From: Lycium barbarum
Lineage: Eukaryota; Streptophyta; Magnoliopsida; Solanales; Solanaceae
Assembly: GCF_019175385.1 (NCBI RefSeq)
Contig: NC_083348.1
Location: 50,924,950 to 50,988,949 of the forward strand
DNA: 64,000 bases
Direction: 5' to 3'
Part shown: piece by piece, positions 22,165 through 33,382 of the stretch
Layout of the letters: every line of letters begins with the position of its first letter
Numbering within the stretch: the stretch's first letter is position 1
Made by a program: the position numbers and the translations under genes
Notes under the pieces: generated by a model
The model's input: only the letters and a program-made list of their open reading frames with translations
Told to the model about the DNA's origin: nothing
The model's database searches: none

Positions 22165-23511
22165 CGTCAGCCTGATAGGAGCCAGGATCGGAGACAGCCC
22201 AAGAGGGCCAGATCATCTGGGTATTCTGGAGATTCTCGGGGCAGGCAGCCTCAGCAGCCTCAGCAGCCGCAGCAGCCTGGCAGACATCTATCCCAGCCGG
22301 CACAGAGCGCACCTCCACAGCCTACAGGTCGCAGATTTGATAGCCCAGGTTATTCAGGAGCAGGTCAGAGCTCCAGGGCTTCAAGTTCGCGGACAGACAG
22401 GGGTTCTGGTCAGACGAGGCCACCTAGGCCTCAGTGTTCTTATTGTGGCAGATACCATCCTGGGGAGTGCTACAGAGCCACCGGTGCATGTTTTTCTTGT
22501 GGCCGTCAGGGCCATTCTGTGAGAGATTGCCCGTATAAGGGTAGTTCGGGTGGTGCAGCGCAGCCTACCGGATCAGCCGCCGGGTCTTCATCTTCATCAG
22601 TGGCTATGCGCCCTACGGGGCCAGGTACTTCAGCACCAGCGGGTCGCGGCAGAGGCCGTGGTGGAGCTTCTAGTACTAGCGGTCCTTCGAACCGCATTTA
22701 TGCTCTGTCCAGCCGCCAGGATCAGGAGGCATCGCCTAATGTCGTTACAGGTACATTATTATTTTTCTCTCGGTCTGTGTATGCATTGATTGATCCAGGT
22801 TCGACTTTGTCATATATTTCGCCTCTGGTTGCTTGTAAAATTGGTATAACATCTGAACCTATAGAGCCGTTTGAGGTAGCCACACCGATTAGGGACATTA
22901 TTGTAGCAAAACAGGTATATAAGAATTGTTCTGTAATTGTATGTGGCTGTGACACTAAGGCAGATCTGGTGGAGTTAGATATGGTCGAGTTCGATGTTAT
23001 TATGGGAATGGACGGGCTAGCCTCCTGTTATGCTAATGTTGATTGCCAAAATAAGGTAGTTCGTTTCCAGTTTCCTGGGGAGCCAGTTATAGAATGGGCC
23101 GGTAATACAGCATCGCCGAAAGGTAAGTTTATTTCATACCTTAAGGCAAAGAAAATGATCAGAAAGGGTTATTTTTATCATCTGGTTCGGGTACAAGACT
23201 TGACAGCAGAAACGCCGACTCTTCAGTCAGTTCCCGTGGTTAATGAATTTCCAGATGTGTTCCCAGAAGAGCTTCCAGGCCTTCCTCCAGAGCGGGAGAT
23301 AGATTTTACTATTGATTTGCTTCCAGATACTCAGCCGATATCAATTCCCCCGTACAGAATGGCACCGGCAGAATTGAAAGAACTGAAAGAGCAGTTGAAG
23401 GATCTGTTAGAAAAAGGCTTCATTAGACCCAGCACTTCGCCTTGGGGAGCCCCGGTATTATTTGTGCGTAAGAAAGACGGGTCGTTGCGTATGTGTATTG
23501 ATTATCGATAG
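22165..23511 (+). pseudogene. pol: Element A zinc knuckles, protease and start of RT
   Basis: After a Gln/Pro-rich linker come two zinc knuckles (22435-22530): an unusual CX2CX3HX3C ([12 protein letters not shown]) and a standard CX2CX4HX4C ([14 protein letters not shown]). A Ser/Gly-rich stretch leads to the aspartic protease with active-site [10 protein letters not shown] (from 22792). The RT N-terminus follows ([20 protein letters not shown], then the [18 protein letters not shown] block). TAG at 23509-23511 interrupts the RT core immediately after the conserved IDYR. An ATG inside this stretch at 22519 starts the longest open subframe. Confidence 0.85.
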
Positions 23512-25242
23512 CTGAATAAGGTAACCATAAAGAATAAATACCCCCTCCCCAGAATTGACGATTTGTTTGATCAGTTGCAGGGCGCCAAGTATTTTTCAAA
23601 GATAGATCTTCGGTCTGGCTATCATAAGGTACGGGTACGGGAGGCCGATATTCCTAAGACAGCATTCCGGACCAGATATGGGCATTATGAATTCAGAGTT
23701 ATGTCTTTTGGGCTGACTAATGCTCCTGCGGTATTCATGGATCTAATGAACCGGGTATTCAGGCCATTCTTGGATATGTTCGTAATTGTATTTATCGATG
23801 ACATTCTGGTCTATTCTCGGTCCGAGGCAGAGCACGCAGATCATCTGAGAGCGGTATTGGGGGTACTTCGGCATCAGGAATTATATGCAAGATTTTCTAA
23901 ATGTGAATTCTGGCTGGCTTCAGTGGCATTTCTGGGCCATATTATTGCAGGTGATGGTGTCCGGGTGGATACACAGAAGATTGATGCCGTGAAAAATTGG
24001 CCCAGACCCACGACGCCCACAGAGGTACGTAGTTTCCTGGGGTTAGCAGGCTATTATAGAAGATTTGTGGAAAAGTTTGCTTCGATTTCAGCGCCTTTGA
24101 CAAGGCTAACTCAGAAGGGAGCCAAGTTCCAGTGGACTGATGCTTGTGAACGAAGCTTCCAGTTGCTGAAAGAGAAGCTGACTACAGCCCCAGTTCTGAC
24201 TCTTCCAGAGGGACCCGATGGATATGTTATTTATTGTGACGCTTCTGGCGTGGGATTGGGCTGTGTATTGATGCAGCACGGCAGAGTTATAGCTTATGCT
24301 TCTCAGCAATTGAAAAAGCATGAAAAGAATTATCCTACTCACGATCTGGAGCTTGCAGCGGTGATCCATGCCCTGAAGATATGGAGACATTATTTATATG
24401 GCGTTCATGTTGATATCTATACAGATCATAAGAGTCTCCAATATATTTTCAGGCAGAAAGAGCTTAATTTGTGGCAGCGGAGGTGGCTGGAGCTCCTGAA
24501 AGACTATGATGTGGATATTCTGTATCATCCGGGCAAGGCTAATGTTGTTGCAGATGCGCTTAGCCGGAAATCTATGGGCAGCTTGGTCGATTTACAGCCA
24601 GACAGGAGAGAGATAGTACGTGACATTCATCAGTTGGCTAATCTTGGGGTTCGTCTGGCCGATTCTGGAGGTACACGGATTTCTGTCCGAGGGGTTTCTG
24701 AATCATCTATTAAGGAAGATATCAAACGGCATCAATATGAAGATCCTGTTTTGGCACGATACAGAGACACAGCCTATGATAAGGAGAAGACTCCGTTCGA
24801 GTTCACTCCGGACGGGACTTTATTATTCAGGGGCAGGTTGTGTGTACCTGATATTGCAGGTCTTCGGCAGCAGGTTATGAGCGAGGCACATTATGCTCGC
24901 TATTCGGTCCATCCTGGGTCTACGAAGATGTACCATGATCTCCGATGCTTATACTGGTGGGATGGCATGAAACGGGACATCGCAGAGTTCGTCGCCCAGT
25001 GTCCCAACTGTCAGCAGGTCAAGATTGAACACCAGAAACCGGGTGGACTGTTGCAGGAAATGGAAATTCCGACGTGGAAGTGGGAGATCATTAATATGGA
25101 CTTCATTACAGGGTTGCCTCGCACTCCACGGAAGTATGATTCCATCTGGGTTATTGTTGATAGGCTGACAAAATCAGCCCACTTTCTCCCCGTCAGGACT
25201 ACTTATTCCGCCGAGGATTATGCCAGGCTTTATATTAAATAA
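23512..25242 (+). pseudogene. pol: Element A RT core, RNase H and integrase N-terminal half
   Basis: RT landmarks are [37 protein letters not shown] and the catalytic FIDDILVYS at 23791. RNase H follows with [33 protein letters not shown] and [10 protein letters not shown], giving the expected acidic residues. The integrase zinc-binding HHCC region ([17 protein letters not shown], then CPNCQQVK) and the first catalytic aspartate (NMDFITGLP, 25099) precede TAA at 25240-25242. That stop lies between the first and second catalytic residues of integrase, so no complete integrase can be made from this copy. Confidence 0.88.
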
Positions 25243-26208
25243 ATAGTGAAGCTTCATGGAATTCCTACATCTATTATCACTGACAGAGGTGCTCAGTTCA
25301 CGGCGAACTTCTGGAGATCTTTTCAGGAAGGATTAGGGACTCAGCTGAGCCTGAGCACAGCTTTCCATCCTCAGAGTGACGGACAGGCTGAGCGCACTAT
25401 CCAGACGCTTGAAGATATGTTGCGAGCCTGTGTTATTGATTTTAGAGGTAGCTGGGAGGATCACTTGCCATTGATTGAATTTTCTTATAATAACAGCTAC
25501 CATTCCAGCATCCAGATGGCTCCGTACGAGGCTTTATATGGTAGGAAATGCAGGTCACCTATTGGCTGGTTCGATATTGGCGAGACAGAATTAATCGGCC
25601 CAGATATGATCCAGCAGGCAGTTGATAAGGTGAAACTTATCCGGGAGCGACTATTGGCAGCCCAGAGTCGACAGAAATCATACGCTGACAAACGACGTCG
25701 TCCTTTGGAATTCCAGGTTGGTGATTGGGTATTTCTGAAGGTATCGCCTATGAAAGGCGTAATGCGGTTCGGCAGAAAGGGTAAGCTTAGCCCGCATTAT
25801 ATTGGGCCTTATCTGATCGTGCGGAAAATCGGAAATGTCGCCTATGAGTTAGACCTGCCATCTGATTTGGAATCAGTACATCCGGTATTCCATGTGTCTA
25901 TGCTCCGCAAATGCATTGGTGATCCCTCCAGAATATTCCCTGCGGATGATATTCAGGTGACGGAGCAGTTATCTTATGAGGAGCAGCCCGTAGCTATTTT
26001 GGACCGTCAGGTACGGAGGCTCCGTAATAAGGATGTAGCCTCTGTTAAGGTACTGTGGCGGAACGAGAATAGGAAGGAAATGACCTGGGAGTCCGAGGAA
26101 GAAATGAAGGAGAAATATCCTCATCTGTTCCCTATGCCCACAGGTAGCCTTGAATCCCTACTTAATTTCATTTCAATGCCAATCGTATGTCATATGTGTT
26201 GTTTGTAA
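25243..26208 (+). pseudogene. pol: Element A integrase C-terminal half and chromodomain-like tail
   Basis: Continues integrase with the second catalytic aspartate (SIITDRGAQF, 25282) and the glutamate (GQAERTIQTL, 25390). It goes on through the GKLSPHYIGPYLIVRKIG block and HPVFHVSMLRKC to a chromodomain-like end (VKVLWRNENRKEMTWESEEE, then KYPHLF). The tail is typical of chromoviruses and in relatives directs insertion to particular chromatin. The frame ends at TAA 26206-26208, about 50 bp before the PPT palindrome. Confidence 0.88.
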
Positions 26209-26255
26209 CCATGAACTCCCCCAAAGTGTTTTCAAACCCTATAAGATTAATTTTA

Positions 26256-26289
26256 CATTCGAGGAAGAATGTTCTAAAGGGGGGGAGGA
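26256..26289 (+). other. A polypurine tract with upstream palindrome
   Basis: CATTCGAGGAAGAATG (26256-26271, one mismatch in the arms) then TTCTAAAGGGGGGGAGGA before the 3' LTR at 26290. Confidence 0.85.
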
Positions 26290-29200
26290 TGTTATATCCC
26301 GTGTTTTCACACCTTTGGAAAATTGGAAATAATTTGGACTTGTATGAAATAAGGTCATAATTGAATTTATGTAACCCTTGAGTTGTTATGAAAGAATATT
26401 AATATGGAAGTGTCGAGGAACGCTAAGGGTAAATTTGGGATTTCGAAAATTAGTTTCGGGAATTACAAAACGGGAATTATAATCCATTGGGCCCAAATAA
26501 TTGAAAGAAAAATTAGGCCCAAGGATGAAGGGTGGCTGGCCAACTTAGTGGCCCAAGCCCATGTTGTTTTAATTTTTCCCATGTGGAAAAACAATTAACT
26601 AAGGGACCATAGTGTATATATCATATATTACACAATCTTCATCCCTTAGAAGATTCATGAAAGAACAAAGCAAAAACAAGAGAAAAAGAGGGGAGGGTTC
26701 GGCTTGGCCATAGAAAATTTGCTACCAAAAATCTTGCTTCTAAAATTTTGTTCTTGTTGGATTCCTACTAAAGTGAGTGCCCTTTTCAACTTGGTGTAGT
26801 TGGTTTGGAGAGAGGAGCATTAAATTCATCAAAGTGACCATTCACTCAAGTGAAGAAGACTAGGGAAAAAGGTAAGAATTCATCTCTTTTTATTGTGTTA
26901 TGAAGTCATGTTTATGTTGTAGTATGTAGAAATGAGTTGATTGTATGGAGAAATGGAAGTTTGCAAAGTGGGTGTGTGGTATGTATATGTAGCCGTGAGT
27001 ATGTGTGGATTGTATACCTATAATGTGTTGAATTTATGTTATATTCTAGTTGTGGTTGTGGTGAAATGCATGTTGGGAATGAAAGTTGAATGAATTTGAT
27101 AGAAATTGGTAGTGGGGTGTTTTGCCGTGTGGTATGGAGTGTGTGGGATGGAAATGGATTAAGTTTGTTTAGTGTGTTAGTTGTGTTATTGTGATTCTTG
27201 CAAATAAATGAAAGTAAAATGATATGAGGTTGCTTTGAAATGGAATGTAGAAGTTTATGTCATTTTAGAACGATTTACGACATTATGAAAGTGAAGTTAT
27301 TAAGTTGCAAATTATGATGAGTATTGATGAAGTTGGAAGCTAGAAACATATTATGAATATGTATGCCAAAGATTAGAAGTTTTGAATGAGTTACGACTTT
27401 GGCGGAAAGTTTGTATATTATGTATATCGTGTGTATAATTTAAGGAAACCATATGAACCGCTTCTAAACTATGTTGGGATGGTCTAGTTTGGTAATGCAT
27501 GTGAAATCATTGAAATTGGTTGGAAATTGAAGTTGAAATGAAGGTTATGGCATTATGTCGGCAAGTAGAACTAGTTGTGCCATATTGTGTTTCTAGTGTT
27601 TGTTGTTGATGTTGATGTTGTTGTTTGGGTTGTTGTTGATGATTGTGAGCCGATTTGAATTCTCGGGGGTGCTATATGTATAGGGGAAGTGCTGCCGAAA
27701 TTTCGGTAGACAAATAAGAGTTGAATTGAATTTGTAGCATCTATAACTTACAATTGGTAAACTTGACCATTTGCAGATTTTTGACGAAACGGGAAGTGAG
27801 TTTGGAAAGGCGTAACGAGCTTGAAAGGTATGTAAAGCTACCCCGATCCTTCTTTTGGCATGTCTAAGTGTTTTAGGATCGGATTCGGGCCTCAAAAGAC
27901 CTTGTCGGCCATCGGAATCCACAAGAGAAAATCTCAGTTTTTCCTTCAGTAGAATTGAACCATTTTGATATGCTTATCCTGAAAATATGCAGACTTTCTC
28001 TAAACTCCTTGAAAAGCTATAGAATGTCCGTAGAACCTTTATAGGTGACCCCATAAGCTTAAAGGGCGTAATTTGAGCCCACCGCCTTGCTTGTTCCGAG
28101 GTGGGCCCGCTATTCCCGGTTTCGCCCTTAATGTACTAAAGTCTCCTTTTCGAACGATTTTTGAAAGAAACGTTTCGACTACCCTTTTAATTACCTAACG
28201 AATATGGTTTTAAATATTCCATTAAGTCTGATAAATTGTTTTGATACTCGAAACTCATTTACTATGATTCCTTCCGGCTTCATTGGATCGGTTTGTCTTT
28301 GATATGCCTCATCGAGTCTATGGAAACATTCATGATATTTTACTTGCATTAGTCTCTCACTACTCCATTCGTGGATGCCCCAATGTTTCCCACACTGAGC
28401 CCGGGCCAGGATATGTTGTCAAGCGTGATCCTCTGCATTATTCGCCGTGCCTCGATGTGAGGGGGCAGGTATACGCGTACATGGGTTTGTGGAGTATGTT
28501 GTGCCATGTACGCTTGTTCTGATATTATTTACTATGGCCATCTGATATGATATGTTATGTTACGGGGTTATGCCCCTATTCTGATTCTTCTGTGTTGTGG
28601 CACCAGCGTCGGGAGGGTGGCCACGTTCTGTCTGCCGAGTCCCTTGGCAGGGGCCGGATTTGATATGACATATGTCCTGTACACACTCTGCATGTTTTGG
28701 AAATATGTATCTGATACTTTGGATTTTCCGTTTACTTTCTGTATGTTCTGCACCAATTATGATTTTGTTTCTCCAACTCAGGCTTTACATATTCAGTACA
28801 TATTTCGTACTGACCCCCTTTCTTCGGGGGCTGCGTTTTCATGCCGCGCAGGTACCGACGACAGGTTTGCTGATCCGTCTGCTTAGGATCTCATTCTGCT
28901 ATTTTTGGAGCGCTCTTTTATACAGAGCCATCTTTTGGTATAGTCTGTCACTTCTATATATGTATATTTCTCGTTCATGGGTACGGCGGGGCCCTGTCCC
29001 GTCATATAATTCTGTCGGTCTGTTAGAGGTCTGTAGACATGTTTGTGGGCTGGGATCTTTCTGTACAGTTGGGTGCTTATGTTGTGTTTGGGCGATCCCA
29101 TTCGCCGCCGCGGCCGGTCCGCATATATTTAAATGTTGCTTTGTTGGCCCTGTGTGGCCTTTGTTGGTATTTTCTGCGTGCAGGATATATGGGATAGGCC

Positions 29201-29344
29201 GTAAAACAAAGGAAACTCTGCCGAAATTTTTCTAAAAATTAGCTAAATTTGAAATAAAGCCTTGTCGGCTTCTGCCATATACGAGAATGCGTTTGAGTGC
29301 CCAGATCGGGCACTAGTCATGGCCTACGGGGTTGGGTCATGACA
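26290..29344 (+). repeat. Element A 3' LTR (uninterrupted)
   Basis: A 3.06 kb LTR, TGTTATATCCCGTG to GTCATGACA, followed by the GGGAA duplication. It shows the intact site (around 28795) into which B inserted in the 5' copy. It has a donor-like AAAAAG|GTAAGA near 26873. No gene is seen. Confidence 0.93.
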
Positions 29345-29349
29345 GGGAA

Positions 29350-30394
29350 TTTCATATTCCGATGTCCTTACGCCTAGCCATTCGGGAGGATGAGTGGTCA
29401 CCGAGGTTTATATTCCGGTGTGATTACGCCTAGCCATTCGGGAGGATGAGTGGTCACCGGGGATTTCATATTCCGGTGTGTTTATGCCTAGCCATTCGGG
29501 AGGATGAGTGGTCACCGAGACTTTGTAATTCGGTATGGTGCGTTGTGACATGGGAACCCTACGGTCATCCCCTCGATGTGATTGATTCTTGGGCTTGTGT
29601 TGGTGTGTGTAATATTTGTAATCTCTCATAGAACTGTTGTTGACAATCATGATCAATTTTAAAGGCATAATTAAAAGTTGTAACTTAACAAAAGACTTCA
29701 TAATCCGTTTTTGATAATTCTTATGGAGATACACATGTTGAATACTTGTTTCTATATTGATAAATGGCTTTGTAAACTGTTTAACAAATGATATTGAGAA
29801 TCACAAAGTGGAATGACTGTTTTTATGCTATCTTTTCAGAACTGATTTCTTTATATATTATTGTATTTTATTTTCAGAATACTTGTTGTCCCCGAGGCAC
29901 TCACTCAGTACGAAAGTACTCAGGCATACCATTGTTGTTTTTGATGGTATGTTAGGTAACGAAGAAGAGCAGGTTCGTGATACTTTCGACGCTTAAGAGG
30001 ACTTGCTACTGCTGTGGATTCGGTGAGCCCACATCCTTGTTCATGGGACACTTCCTGTTTCATTTATTATTCTAGATTTCCGGGCTGCGTCCCGAAGTTT
30101 GACGATTGTTATGTCTCTTAGAAGCTCTATAGATAGTTGTCAGAATTGTGGGTAGATTGTCAAAAGTCTCGTACGACTTAATGGGTGTTTGCCACGTTGA
30201 TGGCTATTACTTATAAAGACTTCCGCTGATTTAATTCATGTGTTCATGATGTGTTGCATTTAATTTATAAATTGTTGGAGGCGAATGTTGAACCTGGCGG
30301 GTTCAAGTATCATTATTGTGTTGTTTAGGTTCTTCCGATGTTATTCGTGACGTCGGATGCCGGTCACGTCTAGGGTGGGTTTTGGGGTGTGACA
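29350..30394 (+). repeat. Element C 3' LTR, second part
   Basis: Resumes the C LTR after A, starting in the tandem array, and ends TTTGGGGTGTGACA. The GTGAC duplication follows at 30395-30399. Confidence 0.9.
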
Positions 30395-30399
30395 GTGAC

Positions 30400-31715
30400 T
30401 TAAGAAGGCTTTCGTATATCATATATATTACTAAATAACTTAATTCTAAAACGAAACGGGCAGCATCTCCCCTATATTATTAGTATCTCCCAATTCGGTA
30501 TATCACCACAACAGCCCAACAACAAATGAATCTCAAAAACACAACAATATACTTAATTTACTGCAACAATCGATCCAATATATATCCTTAAAATAAATCA
30601 CGTAAACTTACCTTTATTTCTAACGGAATTTCGACATCATTTCCTTTCTATTCTAAACAATCCCAATACCTGAATTCAGCTAACAAACCATTAATATCAA
30701 CATTAACAAAAATACCCAACATTTATCCACAATAATCTAACTAAATCCACCAAAGAATCCATCCAAATCAACACCTAATCCCCAACTACTTAATACAACA
30801 TATACGACAATTACATCAACATTTTCAACATTCTAATCCGCCAAATCTATCAATAAACATGTAAATAACATCACAGACATCTTAAACATACCTTATGTAC
30901 TCCATAACCACGAAATCAACACCATCCAAAGCTAATTTTTGGTTCAAAACAACGACAATAACTTGTTCTTCACTTCACTCTTCACGGGCCTCGGGATTTG
31001 GGGCCTCGAACTTGATCAAACTCTCACTTTCTCTCTCTAACCTCTCCTCCCTCTCTCTTTCTAACCTTCCATAAGCTTGCTGAACTTTATATCACATTAT
31101 CATGCTGTTTATGACTGGTTTGGAGTCTATTTATAGTGACAAAGGGCGGTGGAGTGGTCCTGCCACGTGTCCACCACGTGTCAGGCTCTCTACTTGCGGC
31201 CAGCGCCTTTGTTCAGTAAAACAGTCATATCTCTTGATTCCGATATCGAATAAATTCGCATGACCTATGGTTGGAACGCTAGTTCAATTATCTACAGATT
31301 TTATTTCAGGAGTTTTCCCAAATTCCCAAATAATGATAGGGTTATTGTCTCCCGAAGTCAGATCACCCGAAAACGTAACTTAAAAACATCTTTTTGGAGG
31401 GCTTACACTTGGATTTGGCTCAAGGGTCCTTCTTGCGTTGTGTTTAACTTCACATATATTGTCCATATAACTTATCATATGTCCTTTATAAAAATCCCAT
31501 CATGTGGGCCCCACCTCAGCTTACGGTTACGAGGGCTATATATCTTTTAACGTATCATTCCAATCATATTGTACAAATTCCAAATATCGTACTCATGCTA
31601 TCCTCATGCTACAACAGTAGAATTTCATTCTTTATACTTGTAATATTTGCTCCTCCTCGAGCTCACATTAAGCCGTCTATAGCCTTAGTAACACAAAATT
31701 TTCTGGGGTGTAACA
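30400..31715 (-). repeat. D1 5' LTR, 5' portion
   Basis: The minus-strand LTR start TGTTACACCCCAG is at 31715. A donor-like ATAAG|GTATG is near 30885-30895 on the minus strand. The stretch 30890-31060 resembles the C LTR around 3090-3270 (GA-rich run, then a CCCCRAATCCCGAGG block), whereas the other half of D1 resembles E and G. The LTR is therefore chimeric relative to its neighbours. Confidence 0.75.
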
Positions 31716-32087
31716 CCTTTAATAAATTTACAATACATTATTTGTTCCTCATGCCTACAGTCCATGTCCTTTAAGGATTTCACTATTTCCGAGGTGAAGT
31801 CATATATACGCAGTACTCCTTTATGCCTTATGCTCCTTTACCCTTATTGTGTACCCAACACTGACTTCTAACTTACTCAAAATCATGTCAAGTTTGTCTT
31901 AATAATGGTCTTATCTTATCACCTTGTCGTCGTACTACACCTTTAAGTTCCTAGCTATATATTTCCCTTTTATTTTGTACTCGTACTCAATTAATTACGT
32001 CTATCTTGGGTGTTCCCTTTGGTATTCCCTTACCATTTCTCCAGTCTATGTCCATCTTTTATTCTGTGCACGAGGAATCTCATGCTA
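31716..32087 (-). mobile_element. Fragment of E-type non-coding internal region
   Basis: The reverse complement matches the E internal region at about 58500-58857 (shared blocks around AGATTCCTCGTGCACAGAAT and GTGTTGGGTACACAAC). D1 inserted at its left edge and K at its right edge. It carries no coding potential. Confidence 0.75.
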
Positions 32088-33382
32088 TGTTACACCTTGG
32101 AAAATTCCCCGTACATGTACTGTAAATAGGACAATGAAGGTCATGACGTATACAGAATTTTGACGAGTAAGGAGTAGTATTTGATGACCTCAAACGAGAA
32201 TTTAAAAGTATATGAGATAAGGAGAGAAAGTTGCTAAGCAAAGCAAACCATATGTCGTGCATTGGATAAGAATAACGAGCAACTATTCTGTGATGGCATA
32301 ATGATGTCTTAGAGAAAAGTAATAACGCCCCTTAGATTGGTATTGAGGTGCTAAACAAGTGTCATAAAGATTCCATAAGGATCGGAGATCAATTGAGTCG
32401 ACGAAAACGAGGTTGGTTCAGTGAGGCATTATACGGCCAAACATATTGGCCGTATAAATTGTACCAGCCGTATGTTTGACCGTATAATTGGCCAAAGAGA
32501 GGGCCAACCACTGGACCAAATGTACGCCCATACATACGGTCCGTATAAATAGTACGGACCGTATGTTGGTCCGTATAATGAGGGTCGGCCAGCTTTTTAA
32601 TTCACTTAAGGGTTCATTTTTTTCATTCCATCTTATTTCATCTTCCACTCTCCAACTCAAGAACACTCTAGAATATTTTCCAAACACTTCAACCACAATA
32701 ATACCAAGGAAATCAATGATCAACAACATCAAATTTACGAATCAAAGTCTATGAAACTCAATTAGAAGTCATCCAAACTAACAAACCAAGAAGAGGAGAA
32801 ATAGGGTTTTGGTGAAAGAGGGAGAACTCCACTCTAGACTAGTTCCACCATCATCTAAGGTAAGTTTCATGACTTTATCATGTTTTTTAAGGTATTAGAA
32901 GACTAAGAAGCTTGAATTGTAGAAAGACATGGAAAATGGGTCTTGAATGGGTGAATAGTGTCACCATTGAATGATAATTGAATGGCATCATGAAAGTTGA
33001 TATGTTATGATTACGAATATGCTATAAATGATGTATGGACCATGAAATAAGTGTTATACATGAGAAAACACGATAACGAGCGATAACCATAAATGTGGAG
33101 AAATTGGAGAAAAATGGTGGATCTTGCTCAATGTGTATGAATGACGATTGTTGATATGATATTGTAAGTGTTGTTGTGAATATTTGGGAGTTGAAACGAA
33201 ACATGGGAAAAGTAGTAGAAATAAAGGAAATGCTGCCCAATTTTCCCTAGAAATAACGACACGTTTTTATAATCGATTAACTAATGTTAGTTAGAATTCT
33301 CTCGTGAAGGTAGCGACGTGATATTGAAGGAGAACAAGTGAACGATAGCTTAGCTAAACGACCAAGGTATGTGAGGCTAGTC
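32088..33382 (+). repeat. LTR K, truncated by J
   Basis: Starts TGTTACACCTTGG. It contains palindromic TACGGTCCGTA and GGACCGTA motifs at 32430-32580, a donor-like CTAAG|GTAAGT at 32859/32860 and the block GGAAATGCTGCCCAATTTTC near 33227. It stops in GAGGCTAGTC, the same block found at 34612 in J, where J is inserted. Confidence 0.75.
32430..32580. promoter_or_regulatory. Cluster of TACGGTCCGTA-type palindromes in LTR K
   Basis: At least six copies of the half-site CCGTAT/ATACGG occur, including perfect ACGGTCCGT and ACGGACCGT. They lie upstream of the donor-like site in what should be U3. Confidence 0.45.

Larger units (their letters stand above)
21280..26208 (+). pseudogene. gag-pol: Element A gag-pol, single frame with three in-frame stops
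   Basis: All segments lie in one frame from the ATG at 21280 to the stop at 26206-26208. The order is Gag, two zinc knuckles, aspartic protease, RT, RNase H, integrase zinc finger and DDE core, then a chromodomain-like tail: the gypsy order with the Tekay/Del ending. In-frame stops are TAG at 22162, TAG at 23509 and TAA at 25240. I see no frameshift, so the only damage to the frame is these nonsense changes. At the first two, relatives usually have glutamine, as expected from C-to-T change at CAG. Other members of the family in the same genome would have to supply enzymes. Confidence 0.9.
8809..29344 (+). mobile_element. Element A: Tekay/Del-type Ty3/gypsy retrotransposon, interrupted by B
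   Basis: LTRs start TGTTATATCCCGTG and end GTGACA. The target duplication GGGAA flanks it (8804-8808 and 29345-29349). Excluding B it is about 11.3 kb: LTRs of about 3.05 kb around a 5.2 kb internal region with gag-pol in one frame. The C-terminal chromodomain-like tail and long LTRs fit the Tekay/Del chromovirus clade. Three stops in gag-pol make it inactive as a protein source as it stands, although its cis-acting signals look complete. Confidence 0.92.
2280..30394 (+). mobile_element. Element C: gag-only Ty3/gypsy retrotransposon (TR-GAG-like), interrupted by A and B
   Basis: Plus-strand element with LTRs that begin TGTAACACCCCG and end GTGACA. It is flanked by the 5-bp target duplication GTGAC (2275-2279 and 30395-30399). 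Its own sequence is 2280-8808 plus 29350-30394. The internal region (5269-6896) is only about 1.6 kb and encodes Gag but no protease, RT or integrase, so it should depend on enzymes from another element. The type matches the published class of terminal-repeat retrotransposons with a GAG domain, although its LTRs of about 3 kb are large. Confidence 0.9.
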
